Shown here: in pieces, positions 45,362-54,568 of the stretch
Numbering within the stretch: position 1 is the first letter of the stretch
How the letters are laid out: each line of letters starts with the position of its first letter
Source of the DNA: Sandaracinus sp.
Lineage (GTDB): Bacteria > Myxococcota_A > Polyangia > Polyangiales > Houyiibacteriaceae
Reading direction: 5' to 3'
Length of the DNA: 64,000 nucleotides
NCBI GenBank assembly: GCA_020633125.1
Contig: JACKEH010000013.1
Span: 31,376 to 95,375 of the forward strand
Made by a program: the position numbers and the translations under genes
Notes under the pieces: model-generated
The model's database searches: none
What the model saw: only the letters and a program-made list of their open reading frames with translations
What the model was told of the DNA's origin: nothing

Positions 45362-46516
45362 ATGCGTGCCTGGCACCTCGGAACGATCGTCGCCCTTCTC
45401 GGAGCCGCGGCCGCAAACGCCCAGCCCGCCGACACTCGAACGACACCCCCGTTGGTCGAGCCGGACCTCGCGCGTTTCGGCGCCGCGACCTGCACGGCGA
45501 CCGCGCCTCGCGAGCTCGGTCGTTCGAGCGTGCGCAACCTGCGGCTTCACGTCGCGTCGCAGCCTTCGCCGCGCCACACGACGCTCGCGGTCTGGTTGCA
45601 CGGGCCTCACGCGGTGGCCAGTCGCAGCGTGGGCTCGGATCTCGGTCCGCTTCGCGAGGTCGCGCTCGACGAGGGCATGAACCTCTCGGTGCTCGCGCCC
45701 GCGAGCGAAGGCCGCTTCCTCGCGATCAGCGTCGGCGCCCTGTGTCGGGGCGGTCGGACGCGTGGCTTCTCGTGCCTTCGCGCGGTGGGCCTGCGCGCGG
45801 ACGGATCCCCGACCGCCGCGCCGTACGAACCGACCCCGGACTCGCAGCAGCTCGAGATCGTCGCCTCGACGCCGCTTCGTGCCGCGCGTTCCCCGAGCGG
45901 CGTCGCGGTCGCGCTCGCCACGCGTTGGACCGGCGCCGCCATCTCGCTCTTTCGTCTCGACGCCGAAGGCCGCGTGGCGATCGAAGAGCATCCGATTCGC
46001 ACCGAGGGACCGAGCGAGAACCCGATCGAGCTCCTCACCGCGGACGGCGAACAGGTCGTCGCGCTCGGCGTCGATCGTTCGTTCGTGCTCGCGCTCGGCC
46101 ACCGCCGCCACGCGCTGCCCCCGGCGGTTCCACAGAGCGCGCGGCTTCGTTGGGCACGCGCCCACGGCGAAGAGCTCGAGCTCTTCTACGGCTTGCCGCG
46201 AGGACGCGTGCGTTGGCTTCGTGTCTCGGGGGTCGACGGTCGCTTCGTGGGCGGCACTCCGACGACGTTGACGCCGACCGACGCACTGCCGGCCACCCCG
46301 GTCTTCCCCGCGCTGGAGGCCCGCCGAGGCTCGTTGAGGCTGACGCGCACGGACCTTCGCGGCGCCACCGTCGGCGACCCGCTCGTGCTGGCCCCGGCTT
46401 CGGGGCGTGTGGTCACGGGCTGGTCGTGGGATGGCGCCGCCTTGCACGCGGTGTGGGGAACCCACGTCGGTGGAGAGTGGGTGATCTCGGAGTCGCGAGT
46501 GACCTGCGCGCCGTAG
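45362..46516 (+). CDS. Secreted beta-propeller-like protein of unknown function (384 aa)
   Basis: Start ATG at 45362 gives a signal peptide MRAWHLGTIVALLGAAAANA. The mature protein is strand-rich with propeller-like repeats: HTTLAVWLHGPHAV, EGRFLAISVGALC, SGVAVALATRWTGAAISLFR, GEELELFYGLPRGRVRWLRV and WSWDGAALHAVWGTHVGGEW. Two pairs of Cys may form bridges. I recognise no family. It resembles in style the proteins at 27357 and 30879, both strand-rich secreted proteins of the same organism. Downstream the TPR-like gene is convergent. Confidence 0.75.
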   Translation: MRAWHLGTIVALLGAAAANAQPADTRTTPPLVEPDLARFGAATCTATAPRELGRSSVRNLRLHVASQPSPRHTTLAVWLHGPHAVASRSVGSDLGPLREVALDEGMNLSVLAPASEGRFLAISVGALCRGGRTRGFSCLRAVGLRADGSPTAAPYEPTPDSQQLEIVASTPLRAARSPSGVAVALATRWTGAAISLFRLDAEGRVAIEEHPIRTEGPSENPIELLTADGEQVVALGVDRSFVLALGHRRHALPPAVPQSARLRWARAHGEELELFYGLPRGRVRWLRVSGVDGRFVGGTPTTLTPTDALPATPVFPALEARRGSLRLTRTDLRGATVGDPLVLAPASGRVVTGWSWDGAALHAVWGTHVGGEWVISESRVTCAP

Positions 46517-46529
46517 GAGCCGCTCCTGC

Positions 46530-47889
46530 TCACTCGCTCGCGCGTTTCTTCGCTTCGCGTAGCCGCTCCAGAACCAACGCGTCGTCTTCGCCGTCTTCGA
46601 AGGCTTCCCAGGCACGACGCACGAGATCCTCGGCGACGCGTTCGGCGGCGCCGGGCTCCCGATGGGCGAGCGCGATCTCTTGGAGCTTGGCGGCGAGCGG
46701 CAGGTCGGCGACACGTTCAGCGAGGCGGAGCCAGCCTCGGGCGGGTTGGGCGCCCGGCATCGTCGGGAGCCGCGACGCGAGGCGTTCGCCCGCGGCTTTG
46801 AGCGCGGCGTCGCGCGAGCCGCAGGCCATCCACGCGAGCGTGAGCAGCGGCGCGCTGGGCGAGGGGCGCGAGGCGTCGATCGCGAAGCAGAGGGCGTCGA
46901 TGCGTTCGGCGACGTCGGTCTCTTCGCGACGTAGCGCGGCGACGGCGTCGAGCGCGCGCCACGTCACCGTGGGCGCGCCGGGCGCGGGCCTGCCCGTCGA
47001 AGACTCGAGGACCAAGCGCGCGCGGCGGAGCTGCTCCGCGGTCTCCGGGTCTTGGGCCGCGCCTTCGTCGAGGCCTTCGCGCGCCGCGAGCCTCGCCAGC
47101 GCGACCTCGCGCTCCGCGGCGTCGGGCCACCGTGCGATCGCGCTGCGCACGCGGTCGATCTCGATCGGCGTCAGGCGCGCTTCGTCGTCGGCGTGGCGTG
47201 CGCACGCGACGATGGCGGCGCGGGCGAGCGCTTCGTCGTTCGGACTCGGAGAGCAAGGCGAGGCCGTCGAGCGCGGCGACGCGGCCGTAGCGTCCTTTCG
47301 CGCGCAGCTGCGCGAGCAACACGGGCAGGCGTTCACGAGGCGAGAGCGCGGCGAGGTCGACAGGTCGCTCGGGACGTTCGCCCGTGACACGCGCCAGACG
47401 TGCCCAGACCACGCGTTCGAGGGCGTCGTCGCCCGCGCGTTTGGCGAAGCGCGCCGCGCGCCGCAGGTCTTCTTCGGCGTCGCCTCGAAGCCGTGCCCGC
47501 AGGTAGAACGCGCGCGCGTCCGCCGGCGAGCGCGCGCATTCGGCGTCGGCGAGCTCGCGTGCTTCGCGGAGGCGCCCTTCCCTCGCCCAGCGTCGCGTGC
47601 GCTCGCTGACGGCACCGAAGGCTTCGCCGGCCGGGAGTGCGGACCAACGTCGGGCGGCTTCGTCGAAGGTCGCCTCGTCGACCGCGAGCGCGAGGTCGAG
47701 GAACTCGAGGTGGGTCTCGCGACGCGCAGCGGGTCGTCGGATCGTCGAGGCAAAGGTCGAGCAGCGGACGCAGCGCCGAATCTTGCCGACCTGACGGGCG
47801 CGCCGACCGCGAAGCGTCCTGCCATCAGCGCAGGGCTCGACGTTTGAAACGGGGGCGGCGCGCGTCGACCGCACGAAGCGTCCCGCCAT
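46530..47889 (-). CDS. Helical-repeat partner protein at the end of the Hsp70 operon (one frame break)
   Basis: The N-terminal part reads MAGRFVRSTRAAP from ATG 47889 through helices THLEFLDLALAVDEATFDEA, RWAREGRLREARELADAECA and RAARFAKRAGDDALERVVWA. Near 47240 the frame changes and continues DEALARAAIVACARHADDEA, VRSAIARWPDAAEREVALAR to the end EKKRASE-like at 46530. It is a helix-hairpin (TPR/HEAT-like) protein, probably about 452 aa if the frame break is a sequence error. It starts 30 bp after the Hsp70 stop, in the same direction. TPR-like proteins are common Hsp70 partners. Confidence 0.7.
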
Positions 47890-47918
47890 TCGCTCAACGC
47901 TCGCGCGACGAGGCGCGA

Positions 47919-50486
47919 TCAACGCTCGGCGACCAGACCGATCTGCGGGAGGCGCTCGAACGCGAGCTCGATGCGCTCCATCTCGGGATTCAAGCGATCG
48001 AGCAGGCGCCGCAGCTCGACGGGCGGCATGCCCTGCGCACCTTCGAGCGGACGGCGCACCTTCTCGTGCAGCGACGCGATCAAACGGTCGCGCTCGGCTT
48101 GCTGAAGCTCGCGCACCTCGTCGGCGGCGGACGGCACGAAGTCGCGGAGCTTGCTCTCGAGCAGGCTCGCCCAGACCACCGCGTTGGCTTGGCGACGCGC
48201 GAGGTGCTCGGGGTCGTCGACCGCGCGGCTCGCGAACTCTTGCTCGCTGGCGGTCTCGTAGAGCGCCTGCGCCTCGTTGTAGGTGCGGCGCCACTCGCTG
48301 CCGTCGCTCGTGTCCCACGCCTCTTGGCCACGTCGCGAGAGGCGATCGATGCGCTCCTCCCACGCCGCGAGATCCATGCCGAGCATGCCGCCGCCGCTTC
48401 GGTAGACGACGCGGCGAATGCGATCGAGCAGGTCCTCGAAGCGATGCATCGGCGGCGTGAGGCCTTCGCCGCTCGCGTCGCGAAACTCTTCGACCAAGAG
48501 CTGCAGGCGCGCCGCCAAAGCCGCCGCCTTCGCGGGATCGGTCGCGACCGCTTCGCGCAAGCTGGTCGAAAGCGGCTCGAGCTCGCGGCGGTAGGCGTTG
48601 CCCTCGCGTCCCCAGAGCTGCTTGCCCACGCCTTCGGCGTCTTCGAGCAAACGGTCGAGCGCCTGCGTCGACTCCGGCGCTTCGAGCTTCGCCGCTTCGA
48701 TCTGCGCCCAGAGCTCTTGCCCGGCGACCTTCGCCTTCGCTTCGAGGCGCATCGACTCGTCGCACGAGAGCTCGAGGTCGACCGGCGTGCCGACCTCGGT
48801 GCCTTCGGGGACGCTGACCACGAGCGTCTTGATCGGAAGTCGGTTCTGCAGGAGGCGCAGCACGACCGCGCCGCTCTGGTCGGCGGTGTAGAAGCGGTGG
48901 TCGACCTTCACGGGCAAGCCGGTACCACGCGCGACGAGCACGCGTCGCTCGCGCCGGCCGGCCTTGAGCACCTCGATGGCGATGTCTTTCGCGACGACGC
49001 TGGGTTTGCTGAGCGAGCTGGCGCGAGGACGGACGTCGCCGCGGTAGAGCGCGAAGGGCAGAATCGCGAGCGCGTCCGCGCCACCGCCCCAGAGCTCGAG
49101 CTGGACGCGTTGTTCGGGCTCGTCGCCGAGCGGAATCGTCAGCCGAAGCTTGCCGCTCGGCACGCTCGTGATCTCGTGCTCGGCGAGACCGCCTTCGGAG
49201 TCCGCGACGCACACGCTGCGTGTGCCCTCCGGCGCGTCTTCGACTTCGAGCGTGAGCTTGAGCTCGGCCTTCTTCGCGACGAGCGGCGAGAGCAACGACA
49301 CCACCGCGCCCTCGGCGTTCGTGCTGCCGAGCCGAAGGCCGCCGAGCTGCGCCGCGTGCACGGCCGCACCGAGCGCGACGCAGGTGTCGACCTCTTCCTG
49401 AAGCGGCGCTTGGCTCTTGCTCGGCGCGCAGAGGTCCCGCTTCACCGCCTCGACCACGGCGGGCACCCGCGTCGAGCCGCCGACCAAGATCACGTGGTCG
49501 ACGTCGGCGAGCGCCACGCCCGCGATCTCTTGCGCACGCTGCAGCGCACGCTCGCAACAGCGCATGGTGGTCGCGACCAGATCCGCGATCGCCGCTTCGT
49601 ACTCGGGACGACCGATCTCCAACTCGAAGCTCACGGCCTCGCCGCGCTGATCCGTGAAATACGCCTCCTTCGCCACGTGCACGACGTCGCGCGTCGAGAG
49701 GCTCTCCTTCACCTCTTGCGCGAGGTGCACGAGGCGCAGGAATCGCTCGGCGTCTTCGGACGATTCGCGCACCTTCAGGTCGAGCGCGAAGCCGCGGGAG
49801 ACGAGCTTCTGGCGGAGCTTCTCCGCGAAGCGTCGGTCGAAGTCGTCGCCGCCGAGGTAGTTGTCCCCGTCGATCGCGAGGACCTGGTACTCGCCGCCGA
49901 GGCAACGCAAGACCGACACGTCGAAGGTGCCGCCGCCGAGGTCGTAGACGAGGAAGACGCCGTCCCCGAGCTCGTTGCGCCACGAGTGGTAGATCGCCGC
50001 CGCCGTCGGCTCTTGGAGCAAGCCGAGCACCTCGAGCCCCGCGAGCTCTCCGGCCTTTCGCGTCGCCTCCATCTGCGGCGCGTCGAAGTACGCAGGCACC
50101 GTGATGACGGCGCGCGCGAGCCGAATCTCCACGTCGGTCGGCGCGCCCTTCTTCAGATGCTCGAGCATCAAACGACGCAGCTCGCCGAGGATGGCCGCGC
50201 TCACCTCTTCGGGGCTCATCGTGCGCGGACCGACCGGCACCGTCGCGCTCTGACCCATGCGGCGCTTGATGCTCTCGACCGGCCCGTGCTCCCGCCCACG
50301 CCGCATGCGCGCCGGCCGCCCGACGAGCAACGACGAGGTCGCCGGGTCCCAACACACCGCAGAGGGCACCGTCTTGCGGCCGTGCTCGTCGGCGTAGACC
50401 AAGAGGTCGCGCTCCGACGGGTCGAGAATCGCGACCTCGGAGTTCGTCGTTCCGAGATCGATGCCTACCGGACGGTCCACGAACAT
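47919..50486 (-). CDS. Hsp70-family chaperone paralogue with long C-terminal extension (855 aa)
   Basis: N-terminal ATPase: VGIDLGTTNSEVAIL, ITVPAYFDAPQMEATRKAGE, EPTAAAIYH, LVYDLGGGTFDVSVLRC and HVILVGGSTRVPAVVE, the full Hsp70 signature. The substrate domain is replaced by a longer and divergent strand-rich part with VLVARGTGLPVKVDHRFYTA and a helical C-terminus (AWEERIDRLSRRGQEAWDTS and onward), making the protein 200 residues longer than DnaK. Instead of EEVD-type ends it finishes with GLVAER. Start ATG at 50486 (MFVDRPVGIDLGTTNSE). Its operon carries a J-like protein and two helical partners, so it is a specialised Hsp70, not the housekeeping one. Confidence 0.93.
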   Translation of the reverse strand: MFVDRPVGIDLGTTNSEVAILDPSERDLLVYADEHGRKTVPSAVCWDPATSSLLVGRPARMRRGREHGPVESIKRRMGQSATVPVGPRTMSPEEVSAAILGELRRLMLEHLKKGAPTDVEIRLARAVITVPAYFDAPQMEATRKAGELAGLEVLGLLQEPTAAAIYHSWRNELGDGVFLVYDLGGGTFDVSVLRCLGGEYQVLAIDGDNYLGGDDFDRRFAEKLRQKLVSRGFALDLKVRESSEDAERFLRLVHLAQEVKESLSTRDVVHVAKEAYFTDQRGEAVSFELEIGRPEYEAAIADLVATTMRCCERALQRAQEIAGVALADVDHVILVGGSTRVPAVVEAVKRDLCAPSKSQAPLQEEVDTCVALGAAVHAAQLGGLRLGSTNAEGAVVSLLSPLVAKKAELKLTLEVEDAPEGTRSVCVADSEGGLAEHEITSVPSGKLRLTIPLGDEPEQRVQLELWGGGADALAILPFALYRGDVRPRASSLSKPSVVAKDIAIEVLKAGRRERRVLVARGTGLPVKVDHRFYTADQSGAVVLRLLQNRLPIKTLVVSVPEGTEVGTPVDLELSCDESMRLEAKAKVAGQELWAQIEAAKLEAPESTQALDRLLEDAEGVGKQLWGREGNAYRRELEPLSTSLREAVATDPAKAAALAARLQLLVEEFRDASGEGLTPPMHRFEDLLDRIRRVVYRSGGGMLGMDLAAWEERIDRLSRRGQEAWDTSDGSEWRRTYNEAQALYETASEQEFASRAVDDPEHLARRQANAVVWASLLESKLRDFVPSAADEVRELQQAERDRLIASLHEKVRRPLEGAQGMPPVELRRLLDRLNPEMERIELAFERLPQIGLVAER

Positions 50487-50610
50487 GCTGCAGCTCCCTG
50501 GCGCCGCGTGGGCGCGAACGAATGCGCGTGCGCGCGCATGAAATCGAAGGCGAACGACTCGAACGTTCGACGGACGGCCACGCCGAAGCCAACACCGGGA
50601 GCCACGCGCT

Positions 50611-50988
50611 TCATCCCCGCGCTCCCTTCTTCGCGACGTCGATCAACACCGGGTCTTCGTCGAGCGACACGTCGGGCAGCGTCCGCTCCCCGAGCGCGCC
50701 CGCGACCGAAGGCAACGCGGTGAGGTCCGCGAGCCCGAGCGCGTCGGCGCTTCGTCCACGACGACGTGGGCGCGGCGAACGCCCGAGCGCGGGGCGCGAG
50801 TCGGGGTGGGCTTCGAGGGCGAGCTCGAGCCTTCGCCGCGGGTGAAGCGTCAGCGCCTCCCACGCTTCCCGAATCTCGGCGCGTTCCTCTTCGCTCTCGG
50901 CGTCCTCCGCGAGCTCGCGCATGCGTTCGGTGATCGCCGCCGGCCCGTCGAAAGGGTCGAGGCCGTAGCGCTCGAAGGGGTTGCTCAC
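50611..50988 (-). CDS. Small DnaJ-like partner of the Hsp70 (125 aa)
   Basis: Starts at GTG 50988 with NPFERYGLDPFDGPAAITER and MRELAEDAESEEERAEIREA, then WEALTLHPRRRLELALEAHP. The order of helices (entry loop, charged helix, second helix with R-x-x-W) resembles a J-domain, but I cannot see the HPD tripeptide that activates Hsp70, so it is degenerate or only distantly related. The C-terminus is acidic. Its start overlaps the stop of the previous gene (GTGA) and the Hsp70 starts 120 bp downstream. Together this suggests a co-chaperone with altered mechanism. Confidence 0.65.
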   Translation of the reverse strand: MSNPFERYGLDPFDGPAAITERMRELAEDAESEEERAEIREAWEALTLHPRRRLELALEAHPDSRPALGRSPRPRRRGRSADALGLADLTALPSVAGALGERTLPDVSLDEDPVLIDVAKKGARG

Positions 50989-52196
50989 GGCTCCACCCCC
51001 TCCCGCGCGATCGCTTCTTTCGCGCGTTTGGTGCGCGCGAGGCCGGCGAAGAGCGACTCGGCGCGGCGGGTGTCGACGCGTGCTTCGAGGGCCGCGCGTT
51101 TGCGATCCCAGAGCGGCGCGGTCTCGATGCGCCGCAGCGCGCGTTCCGAGAGCAGGTCGGCGCAGACGAGCCGCCCGTTGCGATGCGTGTCGCAGAGCAC
51201 GAGCGCGCGCTCGACCGTCTCGAGCTGGGTGTCGAGGGTCGTCAGGAGCTCCGCGCGAAAGACGAGCATCTGCGCCACGCGCGAAGCGTACGCGAAGAGG
51301 TCGGGATCCCTGCCCACCCGCTCGGCGAGCGCGTCGACCGCGGGTGCGATCGTGGCGTCGAGGCGGCGAAGCATCGACCATTGCTTGTGGCCGTAGAGCT
51401 CCCACGCCATCGGCGTCGCTTGGTCGACCACGAACCGCTCGAGCTCGAGGTCGTGCGCGGTGAAGCGCCAAACCCGCACCGCCGCCGCGAGCGCCGCGAG
51501 GTGCGCTTCACCGGGCTCGGTGCGCGCTTGGGCTTCCGTCAGCGCCTCGTGCACGGGGCGCATGGTCGCGTCGACCAGATGGCGGCGCCGCCGGACGGCT
51601 TCGGAGGCCAAGGTCGCCGGCGGCGCCTCGACCCGCGCGAGCGCCTCGGGGACCCGCGCGAAGACCGAGAGCGAGATGGCGGTGACGTCGTCGAGCGCCC
51701 CGGCGCCTTCGAGCGCGCGTTCTTCGAGCTCGGCGAGCAGACGCCGCGCGCCGTCGACCGCCACCGCGTCACGCTCCGCCGCGGGCAGGGCATCGGCGAC
51801 GACCGCTTCGGCGAGACCGCGGAGGTACGCGCTCTCGCTCGCGAGCGCCGCCCACGCGCCGAGCGCTTGCAGCCAGGCTTCCTCCGCCTCGCCGCGTGCG
51901 TGAGGTGGCAAGGTACGCGCGACCGCGTGATGCCAGAGCGCGAGGTGGTGCACGAGCGGCGGACGCAATCCGACGTAGGACGCGGGGCGCACCAGCGTGA
52001 CGAGCAGCTCGATCTCACCGTCCAGCGCGCGCTCGCAGGCACGCGCGCCCTCGTCGGTTTGCCGGAGCAGGTGCACGAGCCCCGCCGCGCGCTCCGAAGG
52101 CGGCGGCGCGCCGTGCGACATGCGACGCCACAGCGCGCGCATCAGCGTGCGTTCTTCGAGTCGCTCGAGGAGCTGCTGGTCGTCGGGCCGCCACAT
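50985..52196 (-). CDS. Helical protein of unknown function, first gene of the Hsp70 operon (403 aa)
   Basis: All-helical protein with no recognised domain: RPDDQQLLERLEERTLMRAL at the start, then helices such as GEIELLVTLVRPASYVGLRP, SAYLRGLAEAVVADALPAAE and HDLELERFVVDQATPMAWEL, possibly a HEAT- or TPR-like array. It starts at ATG 52196. The end is coupled to the J-like gene (GTGA). Function is likely as a substrate adaptor for the Hsp70; that is inference from position. Confidence 0.7.
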   Translation of the reverse strand: MWRPDDQQLLERLEERTLMRALWRRMSHGAPPPSERAAGLVHLLRQTDEGARACERALDGEIELLVTLVRPASYVGLRPPLVHHLALWHHAVARTLPPHARGEAEEAWLQALGAWAALASESAYLRGLAEAVVADALPAAERDAVAVDGARRLLAELEERALEGAGALDDVTAISLSVFARVPEALARVEAPPATLASEAVRRRRHLVDATMRPVHEALTEAQARTEPGEAHLAALAAAVRVWRFTAHDLELERFVVDQATPMAWELYGHKQWSMLRRLDATIAPAVDALAERVGRDPDLFAYASRVAQMLVFRAELLTTLDTQLETVERALVLCDTHRNGRLVCADLLSERALRRIETAPLWDRKRAALEARVDTRRAESLFAGLARTKRAKEAIAREGVEP

Positions 52197-52626
52197 GTGC
52201 GCGCACGCGCCGAGCGGTTCCGCCCTCCGCGCCGCAGAGGAGCATCGAGCCGACGCGGCCCCGGGTCAACGCATCGCGCGCACCGCCCCTGCCCGTGCCC
52301 GTGCCCGTGCCCGATGGGTGTGGTTCTCATCCCCCTCCCGAGAACGGGCACCGGAACCGCGCTTCGCGCCCCAGTGACAGAGGCCGAGACGGCGCTGCGC
52401 GGCACCGCGTTTCGATGGCTCACCCCCCTGTCGGCGGCCTCGCGCGCCGTCGGGCTCCCTCCCTTCGGTCGCTCGCAGAGAACGGCGATTCGCGGCCACA
52501 CGGCTTCGCCGACGCCGCGCTCCGCGCCACGAAACGCCGCGCTCCGCGCCACGAAACGCCGGGCTGCGCAGCCCAGCAGAGTTTCCTCTCACGCGGGCAC
52601 GGGCGCGGGCACGCGAACGGAGACGC
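52197..52626. repeat. Intergenic gap with GTGCCC run and GCTTCGCGCC-rich repeat, copy B
   Basis: GTGCCC repeats at 52290-52312 lead directly into the same repeat as at 23715-23955: GGGTGTGGTTCTCATC, GAGAACGGGCACC, CCGCGCTTCGCGCC, then CACGGCTTCGCCGACGCC and CGCGCTCCGCGCCACGAAAC units up to about 52590. No gene is seen in the gap. Confidence 0.85.
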
Positions 52627-53253
52627 TCACGAGAGGAACGTCGCGACGACCCAATCGAAGAAGAGCGCCGCCGCCGCGATCGGCAGGATCAACCCGAGCG
52701 CCGAGCCGACGACGTAGTCGCGAAAGCGCACCGCGCTCATGGCCAGCGCGTAGTTCAGAGGCGGCGCCATCCAGAGGATGAGGCGCAGCAACGCGACCAC
52801 CCGCACCGGACGTCGCTCGAGTCCGTCGAGAATCTTGCGGACCCAGGGCCGCCGCACCTCGGCGAGCACCTGACCGCCGACCCCACGCACCACCGCGAAG
52901 CTCACGATGACGCTGAGCACGGCGCCGGCATACGCAGCGACTCCGCCGAGCCCGCGGCCGTACGCGAGAATCGCGGCGGCCACGAAGAACACGCCGGGGA
53001 CGTGCACGAGCTCGCCCACGGCGAAGACGCCGAGGAAGATCAGGAAGCCGAGCACGCCTGCGCCTTCCATGAACCCGCGAATGCGGTCCGGCGTGAGCTG
53101 CTCGGTGACCCCCGTGACCTTCGCGAGGACGATGCTGCCGACGATCAGGCCCACCAGCGCGGCGAAGCGCCAGAGCTTGCGCGGCGCGGCGCCCGGGTCG
53201 GGCGTCGAGTCGGGCGTCGTGCCAGCAGGCGCGTCGGGGGCCTCGGGGGTCAC
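52627..53253 (-). CDS. TVP38/TMEM64-family (VTT) membrane protein (208 aa)
   Basis: Membrane protein with about five helices and the VTT core: FMEGAGVLGFLIFLGVFAVG with ELVHVPGVFFVAAAILAYGR, LGGVAAYAGAVLSVIVSFAV, RVVALLRLILWMAPPLNYAL and FRDYVVGSALGLILPIAAAA. The Pro-Gly and R-x-x-P-x-x-N motifs resemble the family though one is MAPPLN. GTG at 53253 gives a Pro-rich cytoplasmic start MTPEAPDAPAGTTPDSTPDP. Family members may be lipid scramblases or undecaprenyl-phosphate flippases (DedA relatives). No operon partner is seen. Confidence 0.85.
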   Translation of the reverse strand: MTPEAPDAPAGTTPDSTPDPGAAPRKLWRFAALVGLIVGSIVLAKVTGVTEQLTPDRIRGFMEGAGVLGFLIFLGVFAVGELVHVPGVFFVAAAILAYGRGLGGVAAYAGAVLSVIVSFAVVRGVGGQVLAEVRRPWVRKILDGLERRPVRVVALLRLILWMAPPLNYALAMSAVRFRDYVVGSALGLILPIAAAALFFDWVVATFLS

Positions 53254-53364
53254 GGCGCGCAGCGTGAAGGCGGATCGCGCGAACGCAAACGCTTCGCCTC
53301 CAGGGGGGCGGCGGCCCTCCGTCCGGCTCGTGGAGCGACGCCCCGCGGCCCTCGCTCTGGACGA

Positions 53365-54204
53365 TCAGCGAATGTTGACGATGAGCGTGCCCTGCGTCGG
53401 AGGCGGCGCGGGATCGTCACGCGTCAGCACGACCGCGGTCGTGACCACGGCGCCTGCCGCGACCACGCCGATGATGGTCCAGAACCACCACTTCGTGACG
53501 ACCGAACCGCCGCCTTCGACCGCGATGCGCAACGGCGCCGCGACGTCACCACGCGCCGCCACCGGAAGGCCCGCGCCGTCGAGCGCCTCGAAGTAGTACT
53601 CGACCAGCGGCGGCGCGACGTCCTCGCCCGGAATCGTCGCGGTGTAGCTGCCGTCGGGCTGCCGCTCGCAGTCGAGGCGGCGAAAGACGTCGCTCGTGCC
53701 CTGGCGGTACGCGACGACCACCCGCGCCACCCGACCGTCCGCGTCGTCGAGGGTCGCGCTGAGCGGCACCTCTTGCTCCGGGTCGGCCTGCGCGGGCGAG
53801 GTGTGGGCGATGGTCACCGCGGCGGGCGGCGCGGTCGACACGCCCGGACGACCGTCGGCCTCCCAACGCTGCGCCGCCTGCGTGAAGAACTCACGGAAAC
53901 GGGGGCTCAGGTCGGCCGGCACCTCGAAGCCGGGCTCGAGCGCGAGCAGGCTTCGGTACGCGCCCTCGGCCTCTTCGGGGCGCCCGAGCGCGAGGTAGGT
54001 GAACGCGAGCAGTCGGTACGTGGTCGCACGCTCGGTCTCGCTGTTGCCGGAGCGCACGAGCGCCGCCGAGAGCACCTGAAGCGCTTCTTCGTAGCGAAGC
54101 TCGTCGTAGAGCTCTTGGCCCTGGCGAATCAGCGGGTTGTTGCGCTGAGCGGCGGCGGTGCCTTGGAAGACGAACCCACCGAGGACGAGCGAGGCGCAGA
54201 CCAC
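53365..54204 (-). CDS. TPR-like secreted protein, start displaced by a MITE-like copy (about 279 aa)
   Basis: The visible frame opens at a GTG (54204) reading MVCASLVLGGFVFQGTAAAQ, the second half of a signal peptide. After it, TPR-like helices (GQELYDELRYEEALQVLSAA, RATTYRLLAFTYLALGRPEE), a strand domain (VRVPLSATLDDADGRVARVV-like) and a C-terminal helix (WWFWTIIGVVAAGAVVTTAV) near the end. Upstream, in another frame, an ATG at 54386 reads MRFFG; with the 155-bp element removed it would join as MRFFG-YSWLVVCASLVLGG, a complete signal peptide. The insertion has thus probably separated the start from the gene. Confidence 0.75.
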   Translation of the reverse strand: MVCASLVLGGFVFQGTAAAQRNNPLIRQGQELYDELRYEEALQVLSAALVRSGNSETERATTYRLLAFTYLALGRPEEAEGAYRSLLALEPGFEVPADLSPRFREFFTQAAQRWEADGRPGVSTAPPAAVTIAHTSPAQADPEQEVPLSATLDDADGRVARVVVAYRQGTSDVFRRLDCERQPDGSYTATIPGEDVAPPLVEYYFEALDGAGLPVAARGDVAAPLRIAVEGGGSVVTKWWFWTIIGVVAAGAVVTTAVVLTRDDPAPPPTQGTLIVNIR

Positions 54205-54217
54205 AAGCCAGGAGTAG

Positions 54218-54373
54218 CCTCGGTCGCGAGTTCGTTCCGGGTTGCCGTGGATGATCGGCGCGGAGCTCGTTTGCCGCGCCGACGAAGGACAGGCCGAAGC
54301 CTATTCGAGGAGGTCGGCGAGCGAGATCCGCGTCGAGGGCCGCGGATACGCGGGACGAACTTGCGACCGGGGC
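54218..54373. mobile_element. MITE-like element, copy B (inverted relative to copy A)
   Basis: Ends CGGTCGCGAGTTCGTTCCGG (54221-54240) and GGGACGAACTTGCGACCGGG (54353-54372), near-complementary with two mismatches. The interior matches copy A (29241-29403) in reverse orientation, e.g. GTTGCCGTGGATGATCGGCG in plus orientation. More diverged and with no clear target duplication, so older. Confidence 0.88.
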
Positions 54374-54568
54374 CGAAGAAGCGCATGGCGCGACCTTACC
54401 CGACCCGGGATTCGAAATCGACGGTGCCGTGCGCGCCCCGACGCCGAGCGACGCGCGCTCGAAATCGACGGTGTCGTGCGAGGCGAGCCGCACCAGGGGC
54501 TCGGCCGATGCCGGTCCCCACGCCTCCGGCGGTCGCCGACGCCGCTGAGGCGCGACGCTGCGCGCTCG

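Noticed and set aside
44925..45446. Small protein with 12-residue repeats
   Set aside because: It overlaps the start of the 45362 gene and derives its repeat from the 36-bp array; no RBS or family support.
47637..50723. A 1028-codon plus-strand open frame over the Hsp70 gene
   Set aside because: Antisense shadow; the minus-strand frame has clear Hsp70 motifs.
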